A DNA stretch of 64,000 nt. Source: ZC4RG42 sp003242425. Its GTDB lineage: Bacteria > Pseudomonadota > Gammaproteobacteria > Burkholderiales > SG8-39. Both the position numbers and the translations under genes were made by a program. Shown here one piece after another: positions 1 through 7,589 of this stretch (position 1 is its first letter; each line of letters opens with the position of its first letter). The DNA is taken from the NCBI GenBank assembly GCA_937907425.1, contig CALCIE010000087.1, positions 1-64,000 on the forward strand, given 5' to 3'. Under the pieces are notes generated by a model. That model ran no database searches. It was not told the DNA's origin and saw only the letters and a program-made list of their open reading frames with translations.

Positions 1-314
1 GGCCAGCCGTAGAAGAAATACTGATCGCGCGTCTGCAGGTGCTGCTCCCAGCGCTCGGCGGCGATGTAGGTTTCCTGCATGTAGTCGAGCACCTCGTCGG
101 GCACGCCGCGGTTCTTGAGATCGGCGAGCTGACTGCCTGACAACCGGTACACGGCGCGCGCCGCCTTCATGCGCTCGATGATCTGCTCGGGCGGCATTTT
201 CTCGTTCGACCACTGCACGATCTCGTCGATGGTCGGCGCCGACGGCAGCGGCGTGGTCGCGCATCCGACCAGGACAAAAAGGCTGAGCAGCAGTGTCGCG
301 AGTAAACGGCTCAT
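1..314 (-). CDS. Putative lipoprotein, 3' end beyond window
   Basis: The reading frame opens with ATG at 314 and runs off the left edge without a stop, giving 104 visible codons. The N-terminus is a lipoprotein signal: MSRLLATLL, a hydrophobic stretch and the lipobox LVGC, so Cys18 would be lipidated. The mature part (IDEIVQWSNEKMPPEQIIERM, then LSGSQLADLKNRGVPDEVLDYM) looks helical and repeats a pattern of short helices ending in a Gly-Val-Pro turn, as seen in small envelope lipoproteins of unknown role. It is divergent from ugpB, with 150 bases between the starts. I do not recognise a named family and the C-terminus is unseen. Confidence 0.75.
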   Translation of the reverse strand, partial: MSRLLATLLLSLFVLVGCATTPLPSAPTIDEIVQWSNEKMPPEQIIERMKAARAVYRLSGSQLADLKNRGVPDEVLDYMQETYIAAERWEQHLQTRDQYFFYGW

Positions 315-432
315 GGCATTGACCAGGCGGCAACGGCTGTTCCTGTCGCCGCATCAACACTCTTCACACCCCAGGGCGTGATTATTGCCCCGAGCATGCG
401 CGCGCGGCGGCGGAAGCGGCTGCCGCAGTTCC

Positions 433-438
433 TATAAT
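433..438 (+). promoter_or_regulatory. Likely -10 element upstream of ugpB
   Basis: A perfect TATAAT lies 26 bases before the ugpB start codon. No convincing -35 box is found 16-18 bases upstream, where the sequence is GC-rich. If it is used, the promoter may need an activator, or the match may be chance. An AAGGA ribosome site follows just before the ATG. Confidence 0.4.
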
Positions 439-464
439 CCTCTCCGTTTTGCAAGGACAGCGTC

Positions 465-1787
465 ATGAAGTTTTGCCGGCTTCGCATCGGCCTGTTGGTG
501 ATACTCCTGCTCGTATCGGTACGCGTCCAGGCGGCGACCGAAATCCAATTCTGGCATTCGATGGACGGCGCGCTCGGCGAAGCCTTGCAGCAGCTCACCG
601 ACGCGTTCAACGCCGCCCAGTCCGACTACAAAGTCGTGCCCGTGTACAAGGGCAGTTACGACGAAGCCGTGGGCGCGGTACGCGCGGCCTTCCTGGAAGG
701 CAAGTCGCCGCACATCGTCCAGATCTATGACCTCGGCACCGCCAATTTGATCGCCTCCAAGCAGATTATCAAGCCCGTGCACGAGGTGCTCAAAGAAACA
801 GGTGTACACATCCCTTCCGACGCCTACGCCCCGGCCGCCTGGAGCTATTACGCCGACTCCAAGGGCCGGCTGATGGGACTGCCCTTCAATGTCTCCACTC
901 CCGTGCTGTTCTACAACCGCGACCTGTTGAAGCGCGCGGGTGTGGAGCCGGATTCGCCGATCACGACCTGGTACGACCTGCAGAAAGTGCTGCTGGCGGT
1001 ACGGCAGTCGGGCGCGGCGCCATGCGGCCTCACTACCACCATGCCCTCCTGGGTGCTGCTGGAAAACACGCTGGTGTGGCACAGCCAGGAATTCGCGACC
1101 CGCAACAACGGCTTCGACGGCACCGACGCCCGACTGACGTTCAACACGCGCCTCGCGATCCGTCACATTTCGCTGCTGTCCTCCTGGATCAAGAGCACGC
1201 TCTTCACCTACGCCGGCCGGCGCGAGGAAGGCCAGGCGCTGTTCGTGCGCGGCGACTGCGCTTTCCTGACCGCCTCGTCCGCGGCCTACGCCGACATCCG
1301 CAAATCCGCCGGCTTCGACTTCGGCGTGCTGCCCATGCCCTATTACGACGACATCAACAACGCCCCCTACAACACCGCCGTGGGCGGTGCGGGGATATGG
1401 GTGATGGCGGGCAAGAAGCCGGCGGAGTACAAGGGCGTCGCGAAATTCCTCGCCTATCTCGCCAAACCGGAAACGCAGGCCGCCTGGCATCAGCAGACCG
1501 GCTACCTGCCGCTGTCGCGCGCCGCCTACGAGCTGACGAAGAAAAGCGGCTTCTACGACGAGCACCCCGGCACCGAAATCGCCGTGCAGACCGTTACCCA
1601 TGCCAGCCGGCCCACCGCCCATTCGCGCGGCATCCGCCTGGGCAACTACGCGCTCATCCGCGCCATCATCGAAGAGGAGCTGGAAGCGGTCTGGGCTTCG
1701 GTAAAATCGCCCAAGGCCGCGCTCGACACCGCCGTGCAGCGCGGCAACGAAGTCCTGCGCCGTTTCGAACGCGGCGCGAATTTCTAG
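465..1787 (+). CDS. ugpB: sn-Glycerol-3-phosphate ABC transporter, periplasmic binding protein
   Basis: This is a 440-residue extracytoplasmic solute-binding protein closely resembling UgpB along its whole length. A Sec signal peptide ends near VQA at residue 23. Family signatures follow: IQFWHSMDGALGE, VYKGSYDEAV, IYDLGTANLIASK, NNGFDGTDA, GDCAFLTASSA, GGAGIWVM, WHQQTGYLPLS and the C-terminal LDTAVQRGNEVLRRFE. UgpB captures glycerol-3-phosphate or glycerophosphodiesters in the periplasm for the UgpAEC permease. No ugpA, ugpE or ugpC gene is present in the window, so its permease partner must lie elsewhere. ATG 465 follows an AAGGA site at proper distance. The reading frame stays open after the TAG stop into the next gene. 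Confidence 0.93.
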   Translation: MKFCRLRIGLLVILLLVSVRVQAATEIQFWHSMDGALGEALQQLTDAFNAAQSDYKVVPVYKGSYDEAVGAVRAAFLEGKSPHIVQIYDLGTANLIASKQIIKPVHEVLKETGVHIPSDAYAPAAWSYYADSKGRLMGLPFNVSTPVLFYNRDLLKRAGVEPDSPITTWYDLQKVLLAVRQSGAAPCGLTTTMPSWVLLENTLVWHSQEFATRNNGFDGTDARLTFNTRLAIRHISLLSSWIKSTLFTYAGRREEGQALFVRGDCAFLTASSAAYADIRKSAGFDFGVLPMPYYDDINNAPYNTAVGGAGIWVMAGKKPAEYKGVAKFLAYLAKPETQAAWHQQTGYLPLSRAAYELTKKSGFYDEHPGTEIAVQTVTHASRPTAHSRGIRLGNYALIRAIIEEELEAVWASVKSPKAALDTAVQRGNEVLRRFERGANF

Positions 1788-1826
1788 CAGCGGTGGGAGG
1801 ACGACTTCGTCAGGTTCCTGGACGGT

Positions 1827-2276
1827 TTGTCGCCGCGCTGGTTCGTTTTCCTGCTCAATTTCTGGCCGCCCTTCCGTTGCGCGGGTATCCGCGTGCGGCG
1901 CATTTCCCCGGACTGGCGCGAGATCGACGTAGAGTTGCGGATGGGGCTGCTCAACCGCAACTACATGGGCTCGCATTTCGGCGGATCGCTGTTCTCCATG
2001 ACCGATCCGTTCTTCTGGCTGATCGTGTCGCGCGCCCTGGGCCGCGATTACGTCGTCTCGCACAAAGGCGGCCGAATCGAGTTCCTCAAGCCGGGTTACG
2101 GTGTGGTGAGGGCGCACTTCGCCGTGAGTGACGACGCGCTGGAAAGCATTCGCGCGCGTACGGCCAACGGCGAGCGCGATCTGCCCGAGTTCAGCACCGA
2201 AATCGTCGATGAAGCCGGCGTGGTGATCGCCCGCGCCACGCAGATCCTGCACGTCCGCCGCAGAACAGCGGCCTAG
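1827..2276 (+). CDS. Hotdog-fold thioesterase-like protein (DUF4442-type)
   Basis: The 149-residue product begins SPRWFVFLLNFWPPFRCAG and continues with ELRMGLLNRNYMGSHFGGSLFSMTDPFFW, the layout of DUF4442 hotdog proteins related to PaaI-type thioesterases. Those act on acyl-thioesters, but the substrate here is unknown. No ATG precedes the conserved region. The best start is TTG at 1827, with CTG 1818 as the alternative, and only a weak AGG site precedes it. The gene lies in the same frame as ugpB, 39 bases after its TAG stop, so it is probably translated by coupling. Its stop overlaps the stop of the convergent GDT1 gene in CCTAGG. Confidence 0.7.
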   Translation: MSPRWFVFLLNFWPPFRCAGIRVRRISPDWREIDVELRMGLLNRNYMGSHFGGSLFSMTDPFFWLIVSRALGRDYVVSHKGGRIEFLKPGYGVVRAHFAVSDDALESIRARTANGERDLPEFSTEIVDEAGVVIARATQILHVRRRTAA

Positions 2277-2845
2277 GCGAAATCGAAGCCGAGCAGCACC
2301 GCGAGGCCGAGCGCGGCGAACAGCGCGGCAGCGGCATAGCGGACCAGTTTGAACGGGATTTTCTTCGCGGCCTTGTCGGCGAGGAACACCACCGGCGCAT
2401 TGGCGCACAGCATGCCGAGGGTGGTGCCGCCAACGACAGCGGCGAGCGACTCGTACCTGGCGGCGAGCGCGACAGTGGCGAGCTGCGTCTTGTCGCCGAT
2501 CTCGGCGAGGAAGAAAGCCACCAGGCTGCACATGAACACGCCGTAGGTGCCCATCCTGCAGGCTGCGTCGTCCTCATCGAGCTTGTCCGGCTTGATCGCC
2601 CAGGCGGCGATGCCGAGGAAGGAGGCGCCCAGTCCCCAGCGCAAGGTCTCCGGTTCGAGCATCTCCCGGATCCAGTTGCCGGCCAGCCCGGCAATGGCAT
2701 GATTGGCGAGGGTTGCGACCAGGATGCCGAGCACGATCGGCACCGCCTTGCGGAAGCGGGTGGCGAGGATGAAGGCGAGCAGTTGAGTTTTGTCGCCGAT
2801 CTCGCCGATGGTGACGGCGAGGGTGGAGACGAAAAAAGCTTCCAT
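2273..2845 (-). CDS. GDT1/TMEM165 (UPF0016) family cation exporter, probably manganese
   Basis: This 190-residue integral membrane protein has two repeats of the family motif E-x-G-D-K-T: IGEIGDKTQLLAFILA near residue 12 and LAEIGDKTQLATVALA in the second half. Six hydrophobic segments are visible. Bacterial members such as MneA export manganese; eukaryotic members carry Mn or Ca. The start is ATG 2845 because the frame upstream of it (an alternative ATG at 2896) lies inside a conserved riboswitch. The manganese riboswitch supports manganese export as the job. Expression is probably induced by Mn2+ through that leader, at the level of translation, because there is no room for a terminator between aptamer and gene. 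Confidence 0.9.
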   Translation of the reverse strand: MEAFFVSTLAVTIGEIGDKTQLLAFILATRFRKAVPIVLGILVATLANHAIAGLAGNWIREMLEPETLRWGLGASFLGIAAWAIKPDKLDEDDAACRMGTYGVFMCSLVAFFLAEIGDKTQLATVALAARYESLAAVVGGTTLGMLCANAPVVFLADKAAKKIPFKLVRYAAAALFAALGLAVLLGFDFA

Positions 2846-2862
2846 GCGTCCGGATCGAAACA

Positions 2863-2960
2863 ACGGTCTCGCCGTGCTCAATGCCGAACGCACCATGGCC
2901 GCGCGGCCAGACTTGTTGATGCGCTCTCCCCGCCGAAGCGGGGCGGCTACTCCCCGTGAA
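2863..2960 (-). promoter_or_regulatory. yybP-ykoY manganese riboswitch
   Basis: On the minus strand, 18 bases before the GDT1 start codon, the sequence carries both conserved parts of the yybP-ykoY aptamer. The 5' part is ACGGGGAGTAGCCGCCCC (forward 2939-2956), followed by a GC stem with a TTCG loop and the bases CATCAACA. The 3' part is GGCGAGACCGT (forward 2863-2873), closing the base stem. This RNA class is known to sense Mn2+ and to switch on UPF0016 and MntP exporters, which fits the gene behind it. The assignment rests on motif recognition; a covariance-model search with the Rfam yybP-ykoY family would settle it. Confidence 0.85.
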
Positions 2961-3000
2961 CCGGCGCGATTTTAACCCCGCCCGGAGGCCCCGAACGGCG

Positions 3001-3034
3001 AACCGGGCGCGGATCGCTTCATTCGTGCCCGGTT
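3001..3034 (-). terminator. Hairpin downstream of algC, possible terminator
   Basis: A perfect 8-base inverted repeat, AACCGGGC and GCCCGGTT, lies 15 bases past the algC stop with an 18-base loop. On the minus strand no T-run follows it, so intrinsic termination is uncertain. It may instead separate the algC operon from the leader of the GDT1 gene. Confidence 0.35.
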
Positions 3035-3048
3035 TCGCTCATTTTTTA

Positions 3049-4425
3049 TTAAAAAGGCAGTTCCACGTCCGGCTTCAGCGCCAGCAACAGACGGCGGAAA
3101 TCCTCCTGGATGCGCTTGAGACCCGCCTGATCACGGGCTTCGAAGCGCAGCACGATCACCGGCGTGGTGTTCGAGGCGCGCGCGAGGCCGAAGCCGTCCT
3201 CGTATTCCACCCGCAGGCCGTCGATGGTGATGACGTTCGTGGCCTCGGGGAAATGCGCGCCCGCCTGCAATTGGGCGATGAGGCGGTGCGGTTCGCCCTC
3301 GCGCAGCTTGATGTTGAGCTCCGGTGTGGTGACCGAGTCCGGCAGGCTCTTCAGCGTCGCGTTGGCGTCCTGCTCGCGCGAGAGGATCTCCAGCAGCCGC
3401 GCGCCGGCGTAGAGCCCGTCGTCGAACCCGAACCAGCGCTCCTTGAAGAAGATGTGGCCGCTCATCTCGCCGGCAAGCGGCGCGCCGGTTTCCTTGAGTT
3501 TCGCCTTGATGAAGGAATGGCCGGTGCGCCACAGCACCGGCTCGCCGCCGTGTTTGCGGATCCAGGGCGCGAGATTGGTGGTGCATTTGACGTCGTAGAT
3601 GATCTGCGCACCGGGTACGCGCGCGAGCACGTCGCGCGCGAACAGCATGAGCTGGCGGTCAGCGTAGATGATCTCGCCGTCCTTGGTGACCACGCCCAGC
3701 CGGTCGCCGTCGCCGTCGAAGGCGAGGCCCAGCTCGGCGTCGGTCTCGCGCAGTTGCGCGATCAGATCGCGCAAATTCGCGGGCTGCGACGGATCCGGAT
3801 GATGGTTCGGGAAAGTGCCGTCCACCTCGCAGTAAAGTTCGCGCACTTGGCAGCCCATGCGGCGATAGAGCTCCGGCGCGAGGCTCCCCGCCACGCCGTT
3901 GCCGCAGTCGACGACGATGGACATCGGCCGCGCGCACTTCACGTCTTCGGTGATGCGGCGCAGGTAGGCTTCGCGCACGTCTTTTTCGATATAGCGGCCC
4001 TCTCCCGCGAGAAAATCGCCGCGCTCGATGCGCTTGCGCACGTCCTGGATTTCCTCGCCCGACAGCGTGGTGCCGGCGATGACCATCTTGAGGCCGTTGT
4101 ACTCGGGCGGATTGTGGCTGCCGGTGACGGCCACGGCGCTGCCGGTGCCGAGCTCGTGCGCGGCGAAATACACCACCGGTGTCGGCACCATGCCCACATC
4201 GTAGACGTCCACGCCCGCGGCGCGGATGCCCTTGGCAAGAGCCGCCACGAGCTCCGGTCCCGACAGGCGCCCGTCGCGCCCCACCGCGATGGCGCTGCCG
4301 CCGCGTTCGCGGCACAGCGTGCCGAGCGCCCGGCCGACCAGTTCCACCACCGGCGGCGTGAGCGTCTTGCCGACGATGCCGCGGATGTCGTAGGCCTTGA
4401 AGATTTCCTGCGGTACTTGGTTCAT
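3049..4425 (-). CDS. algC: Phosphomannomutase/phosphoglucomutase
   Basis: The 458-residue enzyme matches AlgC of Pseudomonas from end to end, including the starting FKAYDIRGIVG and the final ELPF. The catalytic phosphoserine loop is TGSHNPPEYNG, the metal loop is DGDGDRLG, the sugar-binding loop is GEMSGHIFF and the phosphate-binding loop is RASNTTP. It interconverts mannose-6-P with mannose-1-P and glucose-6-P with glucose-1-P in the cytoplasm, feeding exopolysaccharide, LPS core and nucleotide-sugar synthesis. It is the last gene of a compact minus-strand operon and starts 2 bases after the YheT stop. None of its neighbours is a polysaccharide gene, so regulation by that pathway is not evident. 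Confidence 0.95.
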   Translation of the reverse strand: MNQVPQEIFKAYDIRGIVGKTLTPPVVELVGRALGTLCRERGGSAIAVGRDGRLSGPELVAALAKGIRAAGVDVYDVGMVPTPVVYFAAHELGTGSAVAVTGSHNPPEYNGLKMVIAGTTLSGEEIQDVRKRIERGDFLAGEGRYIEKDVREAYLRRITEDVKCARPMSIVVDCGNGVAGSLAPELYRRMGCQVRELYCEVDGTFPNHHPDPSQPANLRDLIAQLRETDAELGLAFDGDGDRLGVVTKDGEIIYADRQLMLFARDVLARVPGAQIIYDVKCTTNLAPWIRKHGGEPVLWRTGHSFIKAKLKETGAPLAGEMSGHIFFKERWFGFDDGLYAGARLLEILSREQDANATLKSLPDSVTTPELNIKLREGEPHRLIAQLQAGAHFPEATNVITIDGLRVEYEDGFGLARASNTTPVIVLRFEARDQAGLKRIQEDFRRLLLALKPDVELPF

Positions 4426-4427
4426 GT

Positions 4428-5450
4428 TCAGCCCGTCTGATCGAAAAATGCGAAAACCCGCTCCGGCAGCCAGCGCAGGTGTCCGGGGAACGGCCCGCTC
4501 AGGAAACCGACATGGCCGCCCGTGGCCGGAAATTCAAGTGTCACGGCGGCGGACACCTCGTCGCGGCCGGGCAGATGCTGCGCGGGCAGGAACGGATCGT
4601 TGCGCGCGTTGAGGATCAGCGTGCGCACGCGGATGTGGCGCAGCAACGGCTTCGAACTCGCGCGCGTCCAATAATCGGTCACATCGGCGAAGCCGTGCAA
4701 CGGCGCGGTCACGGCGTCGTCGAACTCGCGCAGCGTCCGTGCTCGCGCCGCGCGTTCGCCGTCGAAAAGGCCGGGAAAGCGCGCGATCATGTCCATGCTC
4801 TTTGCGACCAGCGTAGCAAGGAACATGCGGGCGTAGACGCGGTTGAAACCGCGCTCGAGCGCCTCGCCCGCCGCCATAAGATCGAGCGGCGCCGAGACGG
4901 CCGCCGCCGCACGCACCAGCGCGCCCGCCTCCTCGCCGCGTTCGCCCAGCCATTTCAGCAGCACGTTGCCGCCCAACGAGACGCCCATCGCGTACAGCGG
5001 CCGGCCGCAGGCATATTCCGCGGCACGTCGCAGCATCCAGTCCAGTTCCGCGGTATCGCCGGAGTGGTAGGCGCGCGGCAGCCGGTTGGGCTCGCCGCCG
5101 CAGCCGCGGAAATGCGGCAGCAGCGCGCGCCACCCGCGGGCGCGCGCGTGCTGCATCAGCGCACGTGCATAATGGCTGTGCGAGCCGCCTTCCAGTCCGT
5201 GGAAGAGTACAAGGAGCGGCGCCTCCTGCGGCCCGTCCAGTACATCCACGGCGACGCAATCGCCGTCGGGCGTCTCCCAGCGTTCGCGCCGCAGCGCAGG
5301 TCGCGGCGGCCTCCGGAACAGGTAGGGATAGATCGTCTGCAGATGCCCGCCTGGCAGCCACCAGGGCGCGCGATAGCTGCTCTCGGACGTCTCCCGGGCC
5401 TCGTCCAGTGCCGCGATGCCGTTGGCCGTGCGCGCCTCGCCCTCGTTCAT
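4428..5450 (-). CDS. YheT-family alpha/beta hydrolase
   Basis: The protein has 340 residues and the hallmarks of the YheT/EMB8 hydrolase family: an N-terminal WWLPGGHLQTIYPYL, an oxyanion region LFHGLEGGSHSHYA, the nucleophile elbow GVSLGGN, the acid in NARNDPFLP and the catalytic histidine in TGGHVGF. The catalytic triad is therefore intact. Members are cytoplasmic esterases or acyltransferases of uncertain substrate. The gene sits between a SnoaL-like gene (6 bases upstream) and algC (2 bases downstream) and is clearly co-transcribed with them. The protein has no signal peptide. The family assignment is firm; the physiological substrate is not known. Confidence 0.9.
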   Translation of the reverse strand: MNEGEARTANGIAALDEARETSESSYRAPWWLPGGHLQTIYPYLFRRPPRPALRRERWETPDGDCVAVDVLDGPQEAPLLVLFHGLEGGSHSHYARALMQHARARGWRALLPHFRGCGGEPNRLPRAYHSGDTAELDWMLRRAAEYACGRPLYAMGVSLGGNVLLKWLGERGEEAGALVRAAAAVSAPLDLMAAGEALERGFNRVYARMFLATLVAKSMDMIARFPGLFDGERAARARTLREFDDAVTAPLHGFADVTDYWTRASSKPLLRHIRVRTLILNARNDPFLPAQHLPGRDEVSAAVTLEFPATGGHVGFLSGPFPGHLRWLPERVFAFFDQTG

Positions 5451-5456
5451 TTCGCC

Positions 5457-5885
5457 TCAATGCAGGATCTTCAGCACCTCGACGAGCGGATCGGCGCGCC
5501 GCACCGGGTCCGCCGAGGCATGGTGCATGAGCATGCGCCAGCCCGTGCCGGTGCGGGTGTAGACGTTGGTCGCCAGGATCGGCGGCCGCGCCTTGGTCTC
5601 GCCGGCGACGAGGATGTGCTCGTACACGCTGTGCACGGCGAGCAGCACGCCCTGCACACAGACCTGATTGCCGAGATGCACCTGCAGCCGCGGACGGTCC
5701 TTGAACATCTCGGCGTAGCTGCGGCGGACCTGTTCGTAACCGACCAGCCGCGCCTCGCCCGGATGGACGCAGACGATCTCCTCGTCTTCGGCCCAGACGT
5801 TCATCATCGCCTCGAGATCGCCCGTCTCGAAGGCTTCGTAGAACGCCGCCTCGGCATCCTGCGCGGTGGGGAAGCCCTTGCCCAT
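5457..5885 (-). CDS. SnoaL/NTF2-like domain protein (DUF4440 type)
   Basis: The product is 142 residues with the cone-shaped NTF2-like pattern: FYEAFETGDLEAMMNVWAEDEEIVCVHPG at the front, GYEQVRRSYAEMF in the middle and a C-terminal strand TGTGWRMLMHHAS. Such proteins bind small ligands or act as isomerases or hydrolases; nothing in the sequence fixes the substrate. ATG 5885 was chosen over an upstream start at 5951 because it begins just one base after the cbiX stop and matches the family N-terminus. It is an interior gene of the minus-strand operon between cbiX and the YheT hydrolase. Confidence 0.85.
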   Translation of the reverse strand: MGKGFPTAQDAEAAFYEAFETGDLEAMMNVWAEDEEIVCVHPGEARLVGYEQVRRSYAEMFKDRPRLQVHLGNQVCVQGVLLAVHSVYEHILVAGETKARPPILATNVYTRTGTGWRMLMHHASADPVRRADPLVEVLKILH

Positions 5886-5886
5886 C

Positions 5887-6261
5887 TCAGCCCTCGAAGG
5901 ACTGGTCGGCGACCCAGGCCGCGATGGCGTCGAGCAGCGCTTCGGCCTCACCGATCACCGGCAATACCCGGATGCGCAGTTGCGGATGGCGCTCGATCGC
6001 TTCCTCGACGAGCCGCGGCAGATCGTGTTGCACATGCGAGCCGGAGGCGAGAAAAAGCGGCGCGACGGTGATGCGCGCCACACCCTGCTCGACCAGCCCG
6101 TCCACGGCGCTGTGGAAATCGGGCGACATGAGCTCGAGATAGGCGCACACGACCGCCGTATCGCTGCGGCGCGCCGCGATGCGCTCGCCGATACGCTCGA
6201 ACGGTGCCGCCCACTCCCGCGTACGGCTGCCGTGCGCAAAGAGCAGGATGCCGGTTTTCAT
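5887..6261 (-). CDS. cbiX: CbiX-type sirohydrochlorin chelatase, short form
   Basis: This 124-residue protein is the single-domain (CbiX-S/SirB-like) class II chelatase. It starts MKTGILLFAHGSR, where the histidine of AHGS is a metal ligand, and carries the second ligand in PLFLASGSHVQHDLP. The family inserts Co2+ or Fe2+ into sirohydrochlorin for cobalamin or siroheme in the cytoplasm; short forms act as homodimers. No other siroheme or cobalamin gene occurs in the window, so the metal used cannot be inferred. The start at 6261 lies 17 bases after the amidase stop; a longer frame from 6321 would overlap the amidase gene. Confidence 0.9.
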   Translation of the reverse strand: MKTGILLFAHGSRTREWAAPFERIGERIAARRSDTAVVCAYLELMSPDFHSAVDGLVEQGVARITVAPLFLASGSHVQHDLPRLVEEAIERHPQLRIRVLPVIGEAEALLDAIAAWVADQSFEG

Positions 6262-6278
6262 CGCGTTCTCCCGCGTGC

Positions 6279-7589
6279 CTAGGATGAAGCCGCGTACCGC
6301 GCGAGCTGCGTCTCGCACCACTTCGCCACGCGCAACAGCAACGCGTCTTCACCGGCGGACGCGGCGATCTGCAGACCGAAAGGCAGGCCGGCGGCGGAAC
6401 GTCCGCTCGGCAGCGACAAGGCCGGAAAGCCGAGCAGCGACCAGAGCGTGGCGAAGCTCGGATCGCCCGTGGCGTGCAGGCCCGCGGGCGCCGCGCCCGG
6501 CGCCGAGGGACTCAGCACAGCATCGCGGTCCTCGAACAGATCGCGCGCGCTTTCCATCATCGCCGCGCGTGCTGCGAGCGCCTCGCGGTATGCGTCCGCG
6601 CTCATGGCCGCGCCTTCGTCCAGCGCCGCAGCCAAAGTCGCGCTCAGCCGGTCGCGCGCGTTGACGCGCGCCTCGGCATGTTCGCGCGCGGCTTCATACA
6701 ACATGATGGTGCGATGCACCGTCTTCGCTTCGGCGAGCGCATCCGGCAAAGCGATCTCTTCGATCTCCGCGCCGCCCGCGCGCAGGCGGTCGAGCGTTTC
6801 TTCGAAATGGCGTGCCGCATCCGGCTCCGCCTCGTTCCACGGAAACCGTCGCAAAGCCAGCAAACGCGGTGCGCGGCCAAGCGGCGCGCGTACCTGTTCG
6901 ATTAGCTGATCGTCGGCAACGAGCACGGACGTGATGAGCGCCGCGTCATCGACATCGCGGGCGAAAGCGCCGAGCTGATCGAGCGTGCTGCTGAAAACCA
7001 GACAACCGCCGCCCGGCACGCTGCCCGCGGTCGGTTTGATCCCCACCACGCCGCAGTACGCGGCCGGACGCACGATCGAGCCGTTGGTCTGCGTGCCGAG
7101 TGCAAGCGGCACGAAACCCGCCGCGACCGCGGCGGCCGAACCCGAGGAAGAACCGCCGGGAGTATGTCCGGGATGCCGGGGATTGCGCGTCGGGCCCGGA
7201 TGCATGAAAGCCATTTCGGCCGTGACGGTCTTGCCCATCACGTAGGCCCCCGCGCGCTTCAGGCGCTGGACGACTTCGGCATCGCGTTCCGGCCGCCGTC
7301 CCGCATAGAGCGACGAACCGCACTGCGTCGGCAGATCGGCGGTGTCGATGATGTCCTTGACGCCCACCGGGATGCCGTAAAGCGGCAGCTCGGTACGGTC
7401 CTCGACGGCTTCGCAGGCTTCGGCCAGCCGCAGCGCGCGTCCGGCATCGAAATCGACCCAGGCCTGTATCTCCCCTTCGCGTGCGGCGATGCGGTCGAGG
7501 AAAGGCCGCAAGTATTCGTGTGCGGCGAGGCGGCCGGCGCGCATGCGCGCGGCCGCCTCGGTCGCGTTCAATGCCGTCTCCGGGTTCAT
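6279..7589 (-). CDS. Amidase signature family enzyme
   Basis: The 436-residue protein is an amidase-signature hydrolase. The catalytic lysine lies in PVGVKDIID, and the Gly-Ser-rich signature GGSSSGSAAAVAAG supplies the cis-serine, followed by ALGTQTNGSIVRPAAYCG with the nucleophilic serine. Members hydrolyse amide bonds in compounds from acetamide to allophanate, and GatA belongs to the same fold. The absence of gatB and gatC makes a GatA role unlikely. ATG 7589 overlaps the stop of the upstream dehydrogenase as ATGA, which indicates translational coupling. The substrate is unknown; placement after a 2-hydroxyacid dehydrogenase suggests catabolism of an amidated organic acid, but that is inference. 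Confidence 0.9.
   Translation of the reverse strand: MNPETALNATEAAARMRAGRLAAHEYLRPFLDRIAAREGEIQAWVDFDAGRALRLAEACEAVEDRTELPLYGIPVGVKDIIDTADLPTQCGSSLYAGRRPERDAEVVQRLKRAGAYVMGKTVTAEMAFMHPGPTRNPRHPGHTPGGSSSGSAAAVAAGFVPLALGTQTNGSIVRPAAYCGVVGIKPTAGSVPGGGCLVFSSTLDQLGAFARDVDDAALITSVLVADDQLIEQVRAPLGRAPRLLALRRFPWNEAEPDAARHFEETLDRLRAGGAEIEEIALPDALAEAKTVHRTIMLYEAAREHAEARVNARDRLSATLAAALDEGAAMSADAYREALAARAAMMESARDLFEDRDAVLSPSAPGAAPAGLHATGDPSFATLWSLLGFPALSLPSGRSAAGLPFGLQIAASAGEDALLLRVAKWCETQLARYAASS

Noticed and set aside
432..2531. 699-residue open frame antisense to ugpB and neighbours
   Set aside because: It is a by-product of high GC third positions: Arg/Gly/Val-rich, no family match and fully overlapped by three real genes.
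2846..2896. Upstream ATG of the GDT1 gene at 2896
   Set aside because: The extra 17 codons lie inside the yybP-ykoY aptamer, and the family protein begins at ATG 2845.
6279..7589. GatA subunit of tRNA amidotransferase
   Set aside because: No gatB or gatC is adjacent and the protein is embedded in an unrelated operon.
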